From Schlegelella_A sp038318385 (GTDB taxonomy: Bacteria > Pseudomonadota > Gammaproteobacteria > Burkholderiales > Burkholderiaceae_C): a stretch of 64,000 nucleotides of DNA. The translations under genes and the position numbers were made by a program. This document shows positions 16,674-25,185 of this stretch, piece by piece. The DNA is taken from the NCBI GenBank assembly GCA_038318385.1, contig JBBQCD010000016.1, positions 1-64,000 of the forward strand. Reading direction: 5' to 3'. Position 1 is the stretch's first letter; each line of letters opens with the position of its first letter. Below the pieces are notes generated by a model that worked only from the letters and a program-made list of their open reading frames with translations, was not told the origin of the DNA and ran no database searches.

Positions 16674-17512
16674 ATGACCACCGCCAGCCGCCGCGATGCC
16701 TTGCGACTCCTCGGCGGGGCCGGCGGGAGCCGTCACCACCACCACGCCGACGATGCAGTCCTGGCCGCTCGGCACGCCGGCCCGCATCGGCATCCACGAC
16801 GTCGCGCCGGCGCCGGATGCCGGCGTCTGGTTCACCGCCCAGCGCAGCGGCGATCTCGGCTGGTTCGATCCACGCTCCGGGCGCAGCGAACTCGTTCCGC
16901 TCGGCCGCGGTTCGGCGCCGCACGGCGTCATCCAGGGACCTGACAAGGCCGCCTGGATCACCGACGGCGGCCAGGGTGCGATCGTGCGGGTCGGCTGGCC
17001 GGGGCGCGAGGTGCGCGTGTTCCCGCTGCCGTCAGGGGCGCCGTACGCGAACCTCAACACGGCGACTTTCGACCACGAAGGCGATCTATGGTTCACCGGA
17101 CAGAGCGGCGCGCATCGATCGTCGCAGCGGCGACTCCACCGTGTTCGAGCCGCCGACGCCGCGCCAGGGTGCACGACGTGTCTGGTCCGACAGCCACGGC
17201 ACGATCTGGGTCAGCGAATGGAACAGCGGCAACCTCTCGGCCTACGACCCGCTGCGCAAGACCTGGCGCACCCACCGTCTGCCGGGCACGGCGCCCCGGG
17301 CCTATGCGGTCTGGGTCGACAAGCGCGACCACGTCTGGGTCAGCGACTTCGGCGCCAATGCCATGTTCCGCTTCGACCCGGCCAGCGAGCACTTCGAGCG
17401 TTTCGGATTCCCTCGAGAGGCCGCGGGCGTGCGCCAGATCCTCGGCCGGCGCGGCGAAGTCTGGTTGCCGGAAAGCGGGACCGAGCACATCTCCGTGATC
17501 CGAACGGGATAG
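16674..17512 (+). pseudogene. streptogramin lyase-like beta-propeller, two frameshifts
   Basis: The start at ATG 16674 has a ribosome site (GGAGG) and a twin-arginine-like leader (SRRDALRLLGGAGG). The homology then moves to the next frame (TPARIGIHDVAPAPDAGVWF, GVIQGPDKAAWITDGGQGA, GDLWFTGQSG). Around 17105-17115 it moves again, to RIDRRSGDSTVFEPP, GTIWVSEWNSGNL and a C-terminus ending in HISVIRTG at 17512. The repeats of the type 'ggiWft....gnigrid' are those of Vgb/SMP-30-like six-bladed propellers. Both shifts equal one added base or two lost. Export as a folded protein by Tat would be expected if intact. Calling it an antibiotic lyase would go too far; many homologues have no such role. 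Confidence 0.7.
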
Positions 17513-17594
17513 CCGCGGTCCTCGGCATGCGGGAGGCCTCCTTAGAATCGCCGGTCGAATGCACCCACCCCACCTTGCCGAACCGAACCCGCCG

Positions 17595-18065
17595 ATGCCG
17601 ATCGACCCTGCCGATTACGAGTACGCCGGCTTCTGGATCCGCGTCTGGGCCGCGGTGGTCGACAGCCTGCTGCTCGTCGCCGTGACCACGCCGATCCTCG
17701 GCATGCTCTACGGCTGGAACTACAGCTTCGACAGCCGCCTCGACGGCGGCTTCCGGCCCATCGAGTTCATCGTCTCGTGGATCCTGCCGGCGCTGGCGAT
17801 CCTGCTGTTCTGGCGCTACCGTTCGGCCACGCCGGGCAAGATGGTCATCGGCGCACGCATCCTCGACGCCCGCACCGGCGAGACGCCTGCCCTGTGGCAG
17901 CTGGTTGTGCGCTATCTCGGCTACTTCGTCTCGTCGATTCCGCTCTGCCTCGGCCTCATCTGGGTCGGCCTCGACCGACGCAAGCAGGGCTGGCACGACA
18001 AGCTCGCCGGCACCGTCGTGGTCCGCAGCAAGCGCCACGGCAAGGAGCCGGTGCGCTTCGGCTGA
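17595..18065 (+). CDS. RDD-family membrane protein
   Basis: A 156-residue inner-membrane protein. It begins with YAGFWIRVWAAVVDSLLL, the RDD motif region (here with R and D residues in the first helix), and has three hydrophobic helices. The family motif ATPGKMVIGARILDARTG is present, as is GWHDKLAGTVVV at the C-terminus. The start is ATG 17595; an in-frame codon at 17559 would add 12 residues without homology. Function of the family is mostly unknown; some members are Na+/H+ antiporter-like. It stands alone. Confidence 0.88.
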   Translation: MPIDPADYEYAGFWIRVWAAVVDSLLLVAVTTPILGMLYGWNYSFDSRLDGGFRPIEFIVSWILPALAILLFWRYRSATPGKMVIGARILDARTGETPALWQLVVRYLGYFVSSIPLCLGLIWVGLDRRKQGWHDKLAGTVVVRSKRHGKEPVRFG

Positions 18066-18176
18066 CCGCCATACCCGTCGACGCAGGGGCTGCTGGACGG
18101 ATATCACACGGGGCGCCAAGAAGCCCGGGCATCTGCGCCACATGTATCCTCAACTCCTTTACTCAACGGGGTCGCA

Positions 18177-18326
18177 ATGGCACTGGCAAAGAAGAAGCGT
18201 GTAGGCAAGAGAACCATTTCCGCCAAACAAGTCCGCAAGACTGCAAGTGGCAGGAAACGCCGCAAGTCCGACGGCACCCAGCCCCCGAAGGCGGTGACGC
18301 CAGCTTCGACACCCGCCGCGTCCTGA
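18177..18326 (+). CDS. small, very basic protein, 49 residues
   Basis: An open frame from ATG 18177 to TGA 18324-18326 encodes 49 residues. About a third are Lys or Arg (start MALAKKKRVGKRTISAKQ, then GRKRRK), and the end is Pro/Ala/Thr-rich (PPKAVTPASTPAAS). This resembles short histone H1-like or nucleoid-binding peptides. The DNA is clearly less GC-rich than its neighbours in the first half, with AAG, AGA and ACT codons. A weak ribosome site (GGGG) lies six bases before the start. The RDD gene is upstream on the same strand. I cannot assign a family, and the gene might be spurious. Confidence 0.5.
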   Translation: MALAKKKRVGKRTISAKQVRKTASGRKRRKSDGTQPPKAVTPASTPAAS

Positions 18327-18409
18327 CTAACCAGGCAAGCAGACCGCGCACGCCGTCGCGGAGATCGGTTCCCGCCCTCCGCTCTTGGACTTCGAGCGCA
18401 CCACGCTAG

Positions 18410-19630
18410 TCAGGCCGCAGGCGTCATCGCCGCGGCATCGGCCGCGAGCAGCATCTCGAGGCAGTGCTCTTTGACGCCGTAGAAGGCCTTGATCGCATCG
18501 ATCTGGGAACGCGCTGCGCCGCGGTCCGCACCCGCCTCGCGGCGAACCGCGAGGATCATCTTGTTCTTGCTGGTGTGTTCGAGGGCGACGAACTCGAACA
18601 CCTGGGTCGTGTAGCCCTCGGCCTCGAGCAGCAACGCGCGCAAGCTGTCGGTGACCATCTCGGCCTGCTGGCCGAGGTGGATGCCGTGCTGCAGCATCGG
18701 CTGCAGCAGTGCCGGTGAAACCAGTTGCGGGCGCAACTCCTTGTGACAGCACGGCGCGGTCATGATGATCGCCGCCCCGGCGCGGATACCGGCGTGCAGG
18801 GCGTGGTCGGTAGCGGTGTCGCAGGCGTGCAGCGCGATCATCACGTCGATCGGCTCGGGCGCCCGGGTGCGGATGTCGCCGGCAGCGAAGTCGAGCCCTG
18901 GCATCGCGCAGCGAGTCGCCGCAGCGTTGCACAGCGCGACCAGATCCGGGCGAAGCTCGACCCCGGTGACCCGCGCCTCTCGGCCGAGCGCATGGCGCAA
19001 GTGATCGTGGATCGCGAACGTGAGATAGCCCTTGCCGGAGCCGAAGTCGACGACGCGGACCTGTGCGGCGTCGCGCAACGGCGACGCGGCCACGGCGTGA
19101 TCGAAGACCTCGACGAACTTGTTGATCTGCTTCCACTTGCGGGCCATCGCCGGGATCAGCCGTCCCTGGGCATCGGTGACGCCGAGATCGACGAGGTACG
19201 GCCGGCCGATGTCGACATGACGATGCTTCCCCCGGTCGTGGGCCTGCACGGCGAGCGCCGGAGCATGCGCGACGCGCCGTCGCGTCAGGCCGTAACGGCC
19301 CTTGCGGCTGACACGCAGCTCGATCTCTTCCGTCGTCGTGAAGAGGTGGGCGTGGGCGTAGCGCCGCCCGAGCCATTCGCCGATCGTTGCCAGGCCCTCG
19401 TCGAGCGCCAGGTTGGTCGTCACGTCGCGCGTCGGATAGGTGGCGACGAAGGAGAGCACGCGCTCGCCGTGCAGCAGCAGTTCGCGCACGCTCACGCGCA
19501 GCGCGATCGCCGACGATGTGACTCCCGTGCCGGCCGGATGCGCCAGCGGCTTGGCGAGCACCATCCTGACGAGGGCGGCGCCGGCCACGGCCCGCCCCAG
19601 TTCGTCGAGGAACTGGTGCCGAGCCGCCAC
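18410..19630 (-). CDS. SAM-dependent methyltransferase (Methyltransf_32-like)
   Basis: About 406 residues if the GTG at 19628-19630 is used. The N-terminal half (RVSVRELLLHGERVLSFV, TRDVTTNLAL, RKGRYGLTRR) and the Rossmann methyltransferase half (VRVVDFGSGKGYLTFAI, ALHACDTATDHAL, IIMTAPCCHKEL) match a conserved family related to GSTCD and tRNA/rRNA methyltransferase-like proteins. The Pro-Cys-Cys-His segment is its hallmark. The open frame extends to a TTG at 19756, but the extra 42 residues are low-complexity (AVGVAGVAGAP) and would leave only 14 bases to the divergent LysE gene, so an internal start is more likely. The substrate is unknown. Confidence 0.8.
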   Translation of the reverse strand: MAARHQFLDELGRAVAGAALVRMVLAKPLAHPAGTGVTSSAIALRVSVRELLLHGERVLSFVATYPTRDVTTNLALDEGLATIGEWLGRRYAHAHLFTTTEEIELRVSRKGRYGLTRRRVAHAPALAVQAHDRGKHRHVDIGRPYLVDLGVTDAQGRLIPAMARKWKQINKFVEVFDHAVAASPLRDAAQVRVVDFGSGKGYLTFAIHDHLRHALGREARVTGVELRPDLVALCNAAATRCAMPGLDFAAGDIRTRAPEPIDVMIALHACDTATDHALHAGIRAGAAIIMTAPCCHKELRPQLVSPALLQPMLQHGIHLGQQAEMVTDSLRALLLEAEGYTTQVFEFVALEHTSKNKMILAVRREAGADRGAARSQIDAIKAFYGVKEHCLEMLLAADAAAMTPAA

Positions 19631-19770
19631 CGCAGGCGCCCCGGCAACACCGGCCACACCGACCGCACCGACCGCACGGGACGAACTGGACGCGCCGGTC
19701 CCACTGGACGCCCCCCTGGTCGCGGGCCCATCCTCGCTACGATGTGGCGCATTCAAGCGGAGCCCTGCCC

Positions 19771-20385
19771 ATGTTCGGAATTGCGGATTACGGATCGTTC
19801 GTCGTCGCGGTGATTGTCTTCCTGCTGATCCCGGGACCGGGCAACCTCGCCCTGATCACCTCGACAGGCAAGGGCCGGGTCCGCGGCGGCCTCGCAGCGA
19901 CCTTCGGCCTGATCGCCGGTGACCAGGTGCTGATGTGGCTCGCCGTCGCCGGCGTCGCGGCACTGCTGGCCGCATGGCCGCCGGCGTTCCACGCGGTCCA
20001 ATGGCTCGGCGCGGCCTATCTCGCCTGGCTCGGCCTGCGGATGGTGCTCGCCAAGCCGGGCGACGCACCTGTGCTCGACATCAAGCCGCACCACTACTTC
20101 CGGCAGGCACTGGCGATCACCCTCCTCAACCCGAAGGCGATCGTCTTCTACATGGCGTTCTTCCCGCTCTTCGTCGATCCGGCACGGCACCGCGGGCTGG
20201 TGACCTTCGCGGTGATGGCGGCGACGATCGCGGCACTGACCTTCCTGCACGGCCTGGCCGTCGTGTTGCTGACGCACCGGCTCGCGGAGCGGCTGCGCGC
20301 GCGCCCGGTCATCGGCCGCGCACTCACCCGCCTTGCCGGGGTTTTCCTCATCGGCTTCGGCGTCAAGCTGGCGCTGAGTCGCTGA
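19771..20385 (+). CDS. LysE/RhtB-family amino-acid exporter
   Basis: A 204-residue inner-membrane protein with about six helices. FVVAVIVFLLIPGPGNLALI near the start contains the family signature PGPGNL, followed by GLAATFGLIAGDQVLMW and the NPKAIVFYMAFFPLFVD motif in the middle. Members export amino acids or related small molecules such as homoserine or threonine; the substrate cannot be read. It is divergent from the methyltransferase. Its stop codon runs into a simple repeat. Confidence 0.92.
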   Translation: MFGIADYGSFVVAVIVFLLIPGPGNLALITSTGKGRVRGGLAATFGLIAGDQVLMWLAVAGVAALLAAWPPAFHAVQWLGAAYLAWLGLRMVLAKPGDAPVLDIKPHHYFRQALAITLLNPKAIVFYMAFFPLFVDPARHRGLVTFAVMAATIAALTFLHGLAVVLLTHRLAERLRARPVIGRALTRLAGVFLIGFGVKLALSR

Positions 20386-20440
20386 GCTGAGCTGAGCGGG
20401 CTGGACTGAGCGGAACGAGCGGAGCGGGGCGGGGCGGGGC
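20381..20440. repeat. degenerate GAGC/GGGGC simple repeat
   Basis: Following the LysE stop, units of the form GCTGA(G) and then CGGAG and GGGGC recur for about 60 bases. It is non-coding and separates the convergent LysE and PEBP genes. No clear terminator hairpin with a T run was found here. Confidence 0.5.
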
Positions 20441-20464
20441 AGCCGAGAGCCTGGGAGGCCGTGC

Positions 20465-21100
20465 TCAGGCGGCCGCGACGGGGCCGGTGGCCGCGGCTGC
20501 GCCGGCCGGTTCATGGATCGAGCCGTCGGGTCGCTCATAGGTGCCGATCAAGCAGGCGCTGGCGAGGCCGTGATCGCGCAGGGCCTCCAGCACTTCCTCG
20601 CGGCCGGGGCTCTCCGAGAACTCCGCGCCCGCCTCGAGCGCGAACAGCTGGAAGGCGTAGCGGTGAACGCCGTGGCCGGGGGGCGGATCCGGCGGCAGCC
20701 AGCCGGTCTGCAGGTACGAGTTGCGCCCGCACCGAAAGCCCGCGTCCGAAGCAGTTTCGTCGCTGAGAACGCCCTCCGCCAGCGCGCCGTCCCCGGCCGC
20801 CAGCCCGACCACGATGGCATGCACCAGCGGGTGCGGCGTCGGCGAGTCGGCGTCCTCGACGATCAGCAGCAACGTCGCCGCGGCCGGCGGCACGCCACGC
20901 CAGTGCAACGGCGGCGACAAGCCCGGACCGTCGGCGGTGCAGGAGGCCGGCAGCGGGCCGTGATCGACGAAAGCCAGGCTTTCCAGATCGAGCGCGCCCA
21001 TGCCCTGGCGCAGGTCGATGCGCTGGAAGGCGATCTGGTCCAGGCCGGCGCGCTGATCGCGCAGCGCGTGGCCAAGGGCGTCGGGGAGGTTCTCGAGCAT
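20465..21100 (-). CDS. PEBP (YbhB/YbcL, Raf kinase inhibitor-like) protein
   Basis: A 211-residue cytoplasmic protein. LSPPLHWRGVPPAAATLLLIVEDAD-type wording is visible in parts: the conserved SPPLHW segment, then VEDADSPTPHPLVHAIV, and later RYAFQLFALE with HGVHRY just before it. These are the ligand-pocket motifs (DPD.., HW, GxHRY) of phosphatidylethanolamine-binding proteins. The start ATG 21098-21100 gives a normal length plus a 35-residue N-terminal extension; the open frame goes to 21361 but without homology. The role in bacteria is unclear. Divergent from ogt by 80 bases. Confidence 0.87.
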   Translation of the reverse strand: MLENLPDALGHALRDQRAGLDQIAFQRIDLRQGMGALDLESLAFVDHGPLPASCTADGPGLSPPLHWRGVPPAAATLLLIVEDADSPTPHPLVHAIVVGLAAGDGALAEGVLSDETASDAGFRCGRNSYLQTGWLPPDPPPGHGVHRYAFQLFALEAGAEFSESPGREEVLEALRDHGLASACLIGTYERPDGSIHEPAGAAAATGPVAAA

Positions 21101-21180
21101 GGGTCCATCCTCAGGGTACCCCCATCGCCAGCATTCGCCGTGCCTTACCACCCCACAGGCGGCGCGGCTACGATCCGGCC

Positions 21181-21792
21181 ATGGACGTCCATGCCTGCCT
21201 CTTTGCGACGCCGCTCGGGGACTGCGGGCTGGCCTGGAGCGCTGCGGGCGTCGTGGCGGTGCAATTGCCCGAGTCCTCGCCCACGGCCACGCGGGCGCGG
21301 CTGCTGCGCCACCTCCCCGGCGCCACGACAGCGGCACCGTCGGCCATGGCCCGGCTTGCAATGGACGGGATCGTCGCCCTTCTCGGCGGTGCCGCGGTCG
21401 ACCTGGGCGATGTCATGCTCGACGACGCCCGCATCGCTCCGTTCCCGCGCCGGGTCTACGACGTAGCCCGCAAAATCCTCCCGGGTTCGACGCTGACCTA
21501 CGGCGAAGTTGCGGTGCGGGTGGGTGAGCCGGGCGCCGCGCGTTCGGTGGGGCAGGCCCTCGGCGCCAATCCGTTCGCGATCATCGTGCCGTGCCATCGC
21601 GTGGTCGCCGCTGGCGGCGCGATCGGCGGCTTCTCGGCCGGTGGCGGCGCGTTCACCAAACGGCGCCTGCTCGCGATCGAGCGCGCCCGCGTCGGCACCG
21701 CACCGGATCTCTTCGCCGACGAGCCCCCGGGCGACGACGGCCGCGTAAGAACCGCCGCCGGCTGCCGAGACTTCACCAGCACAGCGAGATGA
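21181..21792 (+). CDS. ogt: methylated-DNA--protein-cysteine methyltransferase
   Basis: A 203-residue suicide DNA-repair protein that moves the methyl group from O6-methylguanine (and O4-methylthymine) onto its own cysteine. The active-site motif PCHRV is present with acceptor Cys138, preceded by GEVAVRVGEPGAARSVGQALGANP split by the recognition helix, with the arginine finger R121. The C-terminal tail (from about 180) is longer than usual and has no known role. Its last four bases overlap the start of the phospholipase-D-type lipoprotein. Confidence 0.92.
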   Translation: MDVHACLFATPLGDCGLAWSAAGVVAVQLPESSPTATRARLLRHLPGATTAAPSAMARLAMDGIVALLGGAAVDLGDVMLDDARIAPFPRRVYDVARKILPGSTLTYGEVAVRVGEPGAARSVGQALGANPFAIIVPCHRVVAAGGAIGGFSAGGGAFTKRRLLAIERARVGTAPDLFADEPPGDDGRVRTAAGCRDFTSTAR

Positions 21793-23411
21793 CGACCATG
21801 ACCAGCGCCGGACATCGCAGCGGGAGAATCGGCGGGTGTCGGCTTCGAGCCGCAGTCGTGCTGATGCTGCTCACGCTGGCCGGCTGCGGCACCCTGCCGC
21901 GGCTGGATCTCGCCACGCGGGATGCGCGGGCCACCAAGGCCATCCCGCTGTCGACGGCCACCACGCTCGGGCGCATCGCCAGGGAGTCGCAACCCTCGCC
22001 GGAGCTCTCGGGCTTTCGCCTGATGCCGCTCGGCAACTTCTCGCTCGATACGCGGGTCCAGCTGGCGCGCCGCGCCGAGGTTTCGCTCGATGTCCAGTAC
22101 TACCACTTCGCCAGCGACGAGACCGGGCGCTGGCTGATGCGGGCGCTGCGCGACGCGGCCCTGCGCGGCGTGCGCGTCCGCCTGCTGGTCGACGACTTCT
22201 ACACCGGCGGGGAGGACGATTTCCTGCTCGGCATGGCGGCCTATCCGAACGTCGAGGTCCGCCTCTTCAACCCGTTCTGCTGCGCCCGCGCGCACGGCCA
22301 GCTGGCGCGCTTCGCGGCGTCGCTCGGCGAGTTCTCGCGCGTCAACCACCGCATGCACAACAAGCTCTTCATCGCCGACGGGGCGATGGCAGTGATCGGC
22401 GGGCGCAACATCGCCGACGAGTACTTCCTGCGCAGCATGGGTGAGAACTTCATCGACGTCGACGCCTTCACCGTCGGCCAGGTGATCCCGCCGCTGCAGT
22501 TCCTCTTCGACCGCTACTGGAACAGCGCCCCGGTCTACCCGCTCGAGTTCGTTGCCAAGAGCAGCAACACGCCGCAGCAACTGCGCGAGATGTTCGAGCG
22601 CTTCACCGGGCCGGGGCAGACGCCACCGCCCGAGCCGCTGCCGCGCAACGACGTGCTCGGCTACGGCCCGATCGCCGACGACCTCGACGGCGGCCGGCTC
22701 GGCCTGATCTGGAGCGAGGCCTACGTCTTCGCCGACCACCCCGACAAGCCTTTCGAGGACCAGAGCGACGGCGAACTGCTCGAGACCAGCGTGACCTACA
22801 ACGTCTTCGAAGCCATTCGCAAGGCGCAGAAGGAAATGGTCGCGTCGTCGCCGTATTTCGTGCCGGGTCCGCGCGGCATGGCGCTGCTGCGCGAACTCAC
22901 CGACCGGGGTGTGAAGATCAGCGTGCTGACCAACTCACTCGGCGCGACCGACGAGCCGGTGGTGCACCTGGGCTACAGCCGCTATCGCCCGGAGATGTTG
23001 CGGATGGGGATCGACCTCTACGAACTCAGCGCCAGCCGGGTCAAGAAGAACGACCGGATGTTCCTGTTCGGCGCGTCGCTCGGCCGGCTGCATGCCAAGC
23101 TGGTCGTGATCGACCGCAAGATCGCCTTCATCGGCTCGATGAACCTCGACCCGCGTTCGGCGACCATCAACACCGAGCTCGGCGCGGTGATCAACAGCCC
23201 GCAGCTGGCCCGCGAACTGCTCCGCGTCATCGACATCGACCGCCTGCAAAGCGCCTACCGCGTGCGCCTGAGCAAGGACGGCCGCGGCCTGGAGTGGTAC
23301 AGCAGCGACGGCGAGAAGGAAATGATCCTCTACTCCGAGCCCGACGCCTCGTCCTGGCTGCGCTTCAAGCAATGGCTGCTCTCCCCCTTCGTTCCCGAGG
23401 AACTGCTGTAG
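21789..23411 (+). CDS. phospholipase D-superfamily lipoprotein (cardiolipin synthase-like)
   Basis: A 540-residue protein with a signal peptide ending in LAGC (Cys near 35), hence a lipoprotein. Two HKD motifs are seen: HNKLFIADGAMAVIGG in the first half and HAKLVVIDRKIAFIGSMN in the second, each followed by the GG/GS-x-N pattern. This is the two-domain arrangement of ClsC/YmdC-type cardiolipin synthases and related periplasmic phosphatidyl transferases. The ATG at 21789 overlaps the ogt stop; ATG 21798 is an alternative. It is translationally coupled to ogt and overlaps the next gene by about 40 bases. The exact substrate is not provable here. Confidence 0.87.
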   Translation: MTTMTSAGHRSGRIGGCRLRAAVVLMLLTLAGCGTLPRLDLATRDARATKAIPLSTATTLGRIARESQPSPELSGFRLMPLGNFSLDTRVQLARRAEVSLDVQYYHFASDETGRWLMRALRDAALRGVRVRLLVDDFYTGGEDDFLLGMAAYPNVEVRLFNPFCCARAHGQLARFAASLGEFSRVNHRMHNKLFIADGAMAVIGGRNIADEYFLRSMGENFIDVDAFTVGQVIPPLQFLFDRYWNSAPVYPLEFVAKSSNTPQQLREMFERFTGPGQTPPPEPLPRNDVLGYGPIADDLDGGRLGLIWSEAYVFADHPDKPFEDQSDGELLETSVTYNVFEAIRKAQKEMVASSPYFVPGPRGMALLRELTDRGVKISVLTNSLGATDEPVVHLGYSRYRPEMLRMGIDLYELSASRVKKNDRMFLFGASLGRLHAKLVVIDRKIAFIGSMNLDPRSATINTELGAVINSPQLARELLRVIDIDRLQSAYRVRLSKDGRGLEWYSSDGEKEMILYSEPDASSWLRFKQWLLSPFVPEELL

Positions 23412-24169
23412 CCCGGGGCTGCGGCGTCGTCCTGCGGCACGCCCTGTCGGCGCTGCTCGCTGGCGCCTTCGCCTGCGCCGGCGCCGGCGCCGCGACCGTC
23501 TCGCTGCATCCGGGCGGCAACCTGGTCGTGCTCGAGGGGCGGATCGACGTCGGCGATTTCGACAAGGTCCTCAAGATCAGCCGCGAAGCCACGCCCTCGG
23601 GCATCTACCTGGCGTCGCCGGGCGGGAACCTCATGGAGGCCATCCGCATCGGCGCGCTGGTGCGGCGCCTCGCCTGGGAGACGCGCTCGGCCGAGGGACC
23701 GGACGTCCCGGCGGAGTTCCGCGCCGGCGTGGCTGCTTCCTACGGTGTGCGCGATCCGGCGCGGCACAACATGTGTGCGAGCGCATGCTTCTTCATTTTC
23801 GTCGGCGGGATCTATCGCGACGGTCATCAGCTCGCGATCCACCAGCCTTTCATGTCCCCGGTGGAGCTCGAACGCATCTCCGCGGACGAAGCCGTGCGTC
23901 GGGCCAGCAACGTGCGAACCGTCGTCGAGCTCTACCTGCGCCGCATGGGCGTGCCGCTGCGCTACGTGCAGGAGATGTACGACGTTCCCAAGGAACGCCT
24001 CCGCTGGCTGACCGAGGACGAGATCGCCGCGGACTTCCACGGCTTCATCGCCGAGGTGCAACCCTGGGTCGAAACCCAGTGCAGCGCTCAGGAGGTGCAC
24101 ACGCAGCGCTGCCGGGAAAGCGTCATGACGGGGATCCGCATCCGCGCCTTGCAAGAGGCCAACCGTTAG
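23372..24169 (+). CDS. periplasmic ClpP-fold protein (COG3904-like)
   Basis: About 265 residues from ATG 23372, which lies inside the end of the upstream gene. An N-terminal signal peptide (ALSALLAGAFACAGAGAA) is followed by a crotonase/ClpP-type fold: VVLEGRIDVGDFDKVLKI, YLASPGGNLMEAIRIGALVR, and NMCASACFFIFVGG, where the Ser in CASAC is the position used as nucleophile by ClpP-like proteases. The AIHQPF segment supplies the conserved His. Members are predicted periplasmic proteins of unknown substrate. Start choice is uncertain; ATG 23372 gives a reasonable signal peptide. Confidence 0.75.
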   Translation: MAALPLRSRGTAVARGCGVVLRHALSALLAGAFACAGAGAATVSLHPGGNLVVLEGRIDVGDFDKVLKISREATPSGIYLASPGGNLMEAIRIGALVRRLAWETRSAEGPDVPAEFRAGVAASYGVRDPARHNMCASACFFIFVGGIYRDGHQLAIHQPFMSPVELERISADEAVRRASNVRTVVELYLRRMGVPLRYVQEMYDVPKERLRWLTEDEIAADFHGFIAEVQPWVETQCSAQEVHTQRCRESVMTGIRIRALQEANR

Positions 24170-24255
24170 GGGCCCAGAGGCGCGCCGCATCCCCGACTGG
24201 CGGCAGCAGCAATCGTTCCGGTCGTATGCGAACCTCAGGGAAGACCCCAGAAAAA

Positions 24256-24288
24256 GATTGTTGACAATCCACAGCCGACAATCAGAAT
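24256..24288 (+). promoter_or_regulatory. phosphonate operon promoter with GntR-type operator
   Basis: GATTGT (24256-24261) and ACAATC (24264-24269) form a dyad with the centre TG, matching the FadR/FCD-type GntR pattern TTGT-N2-ACAA. A further ACAATC half lies at 24278-24283. A perfect -35 box TTGACA (24261-24266) sits inside the operator; CAGAAT (24283-24288) is a fair -10 after 16 bases. Transcription would begin about 24295, the A of the start codon. Binding of the downstream regulator would block polymerase directly. Confidence 0.65.
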
Positions 24289-24294
24289 CGGCTG

Positions 24295-25116
24295 ATGGCG
24301 ACGACTTCTCCTCAGCAACGGCCGACGGCACCCGAAAGCGTGCGCCTGCTGAAGAGTCAGTCGCTGACGATGCTGGTACAGCGCGAGCTCGAACGAATGA
24401 TCCTGGCCGGCGAGATCCCCGTCGGCGCCAAGCTCAACGAGGTCGCCCTGGCGTCGGGCCTGGGCGTTTCGCGCGGTCCGGTCCGCGAGTCATTCCGAGC
24501 GCTCGAGGAAACGGGCCTCGTCCGCATCGAGAAAAGCCGCGGCGTCTTCGTCCGCGAGCTCTCGGTCGCCGAGGCCGACGACATCTACGAGATCCGCGCC
24601 ACCTTCGATCAGATGGCCGGGCGCAAGCTGGCCCGAACGATCACGGCCGAGCAGCTGGCCAACCTGCGCGAACTGCTCGACGCCATGGACGAGGCGACGC
24701 GCGCCGGCGACCTGGAGCGCTACCACCCGCTGAACCTGCGTTTCCACGACACGCTGGTCGGTTACGCCAACAACCCGAAGCTGCTGCAGCTCTACCGCCG
24801 GGTGGTCAACGAACTCAACCTCTACCGCCGCCACACCCTGGCACTTCGCGACCGGCTGCCGACTTCGACCGAGGAGCATCGCCGCATCCTCGAGGCGATC
24901 GCTGCAGGCAGCGCCGACGAAGTCGGACGGATGCTGCAGGACCACGCGATGGCCAGCCGCGACCGCATGCACACCCTTCTGGCCGCTGCGGCGGCCGCCT
25001 CGGCGCCCGCGATCGAGCCGCTGCCACCGACGACATTTCGCCCCCGATCGAGCACGACAAGAGCGCCAGCCTTCCATCCGGAAGAACCAGGCGCCGGATC
25101 CGTCATCAAGGCGTAA
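24295..25116 (+). CDS. GntR-family (FCD domain) regulator of phosphonate use
   Basis: A 273-residue regulator. The winged helix covers about 20-85 (TMLVQRELERMILAGEIPVG, LNEVALASGLGVSRGPVRES, EETGLVRIEKSRGVFV) and a C-terminal FCD ligand domain about 95-230 (DIYEIRATFDQMAGR, with H in LNLRFHDTLVGYANN and in EEHRRILEAI). The FCD histidines and Asp usually bind a metal and a small acid. The last 40 residues are Pro/Arg-rich and odd for the family. No ribosome site precedes the ATG. It is first in the phn operon, with a matching operator upstream, so it probably represses its own transcript until a phosphonate or pathway intermediate binds. Confidence 0.88.
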   Translation: MATTSPQQRPTAPESVRLLKSQSLTMLVQRELERMILAGEIPVGAKLNEVALASGLGVSRGPVRESFRALEETGLVRIEKSRGVFVRELSVAEADDIYEIRATFDQMAGRKLARTITAEQLANLRELLDAMDEATRAGDLERYHPLNLRFHDTLVGYANNPKLLQLYRRVVNELNLYRRHTLALRDRLPTSTEEHRRILEAIAAGSADEVGRMLQDHAMASRDRMHTLLAAAAAASAPAIEPLPPTTFRPRSSTTRAPAFHPEEPGAGSVIKA

Positions 25117-25185
25117 AGCCGTTGGCCCAGGCTCGCGCCAGGTCTGCAGACAAGCGCCGCATCCATCACGCAACAGGAGACAAGC

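Noticed and set aside
16674..17512. Calling the propeller gene a virginiamycin resistance determinant
   Set aside because: The gene is frameshifted, and most chromosomal homologues of this fold have no shown activity on streptogramins.
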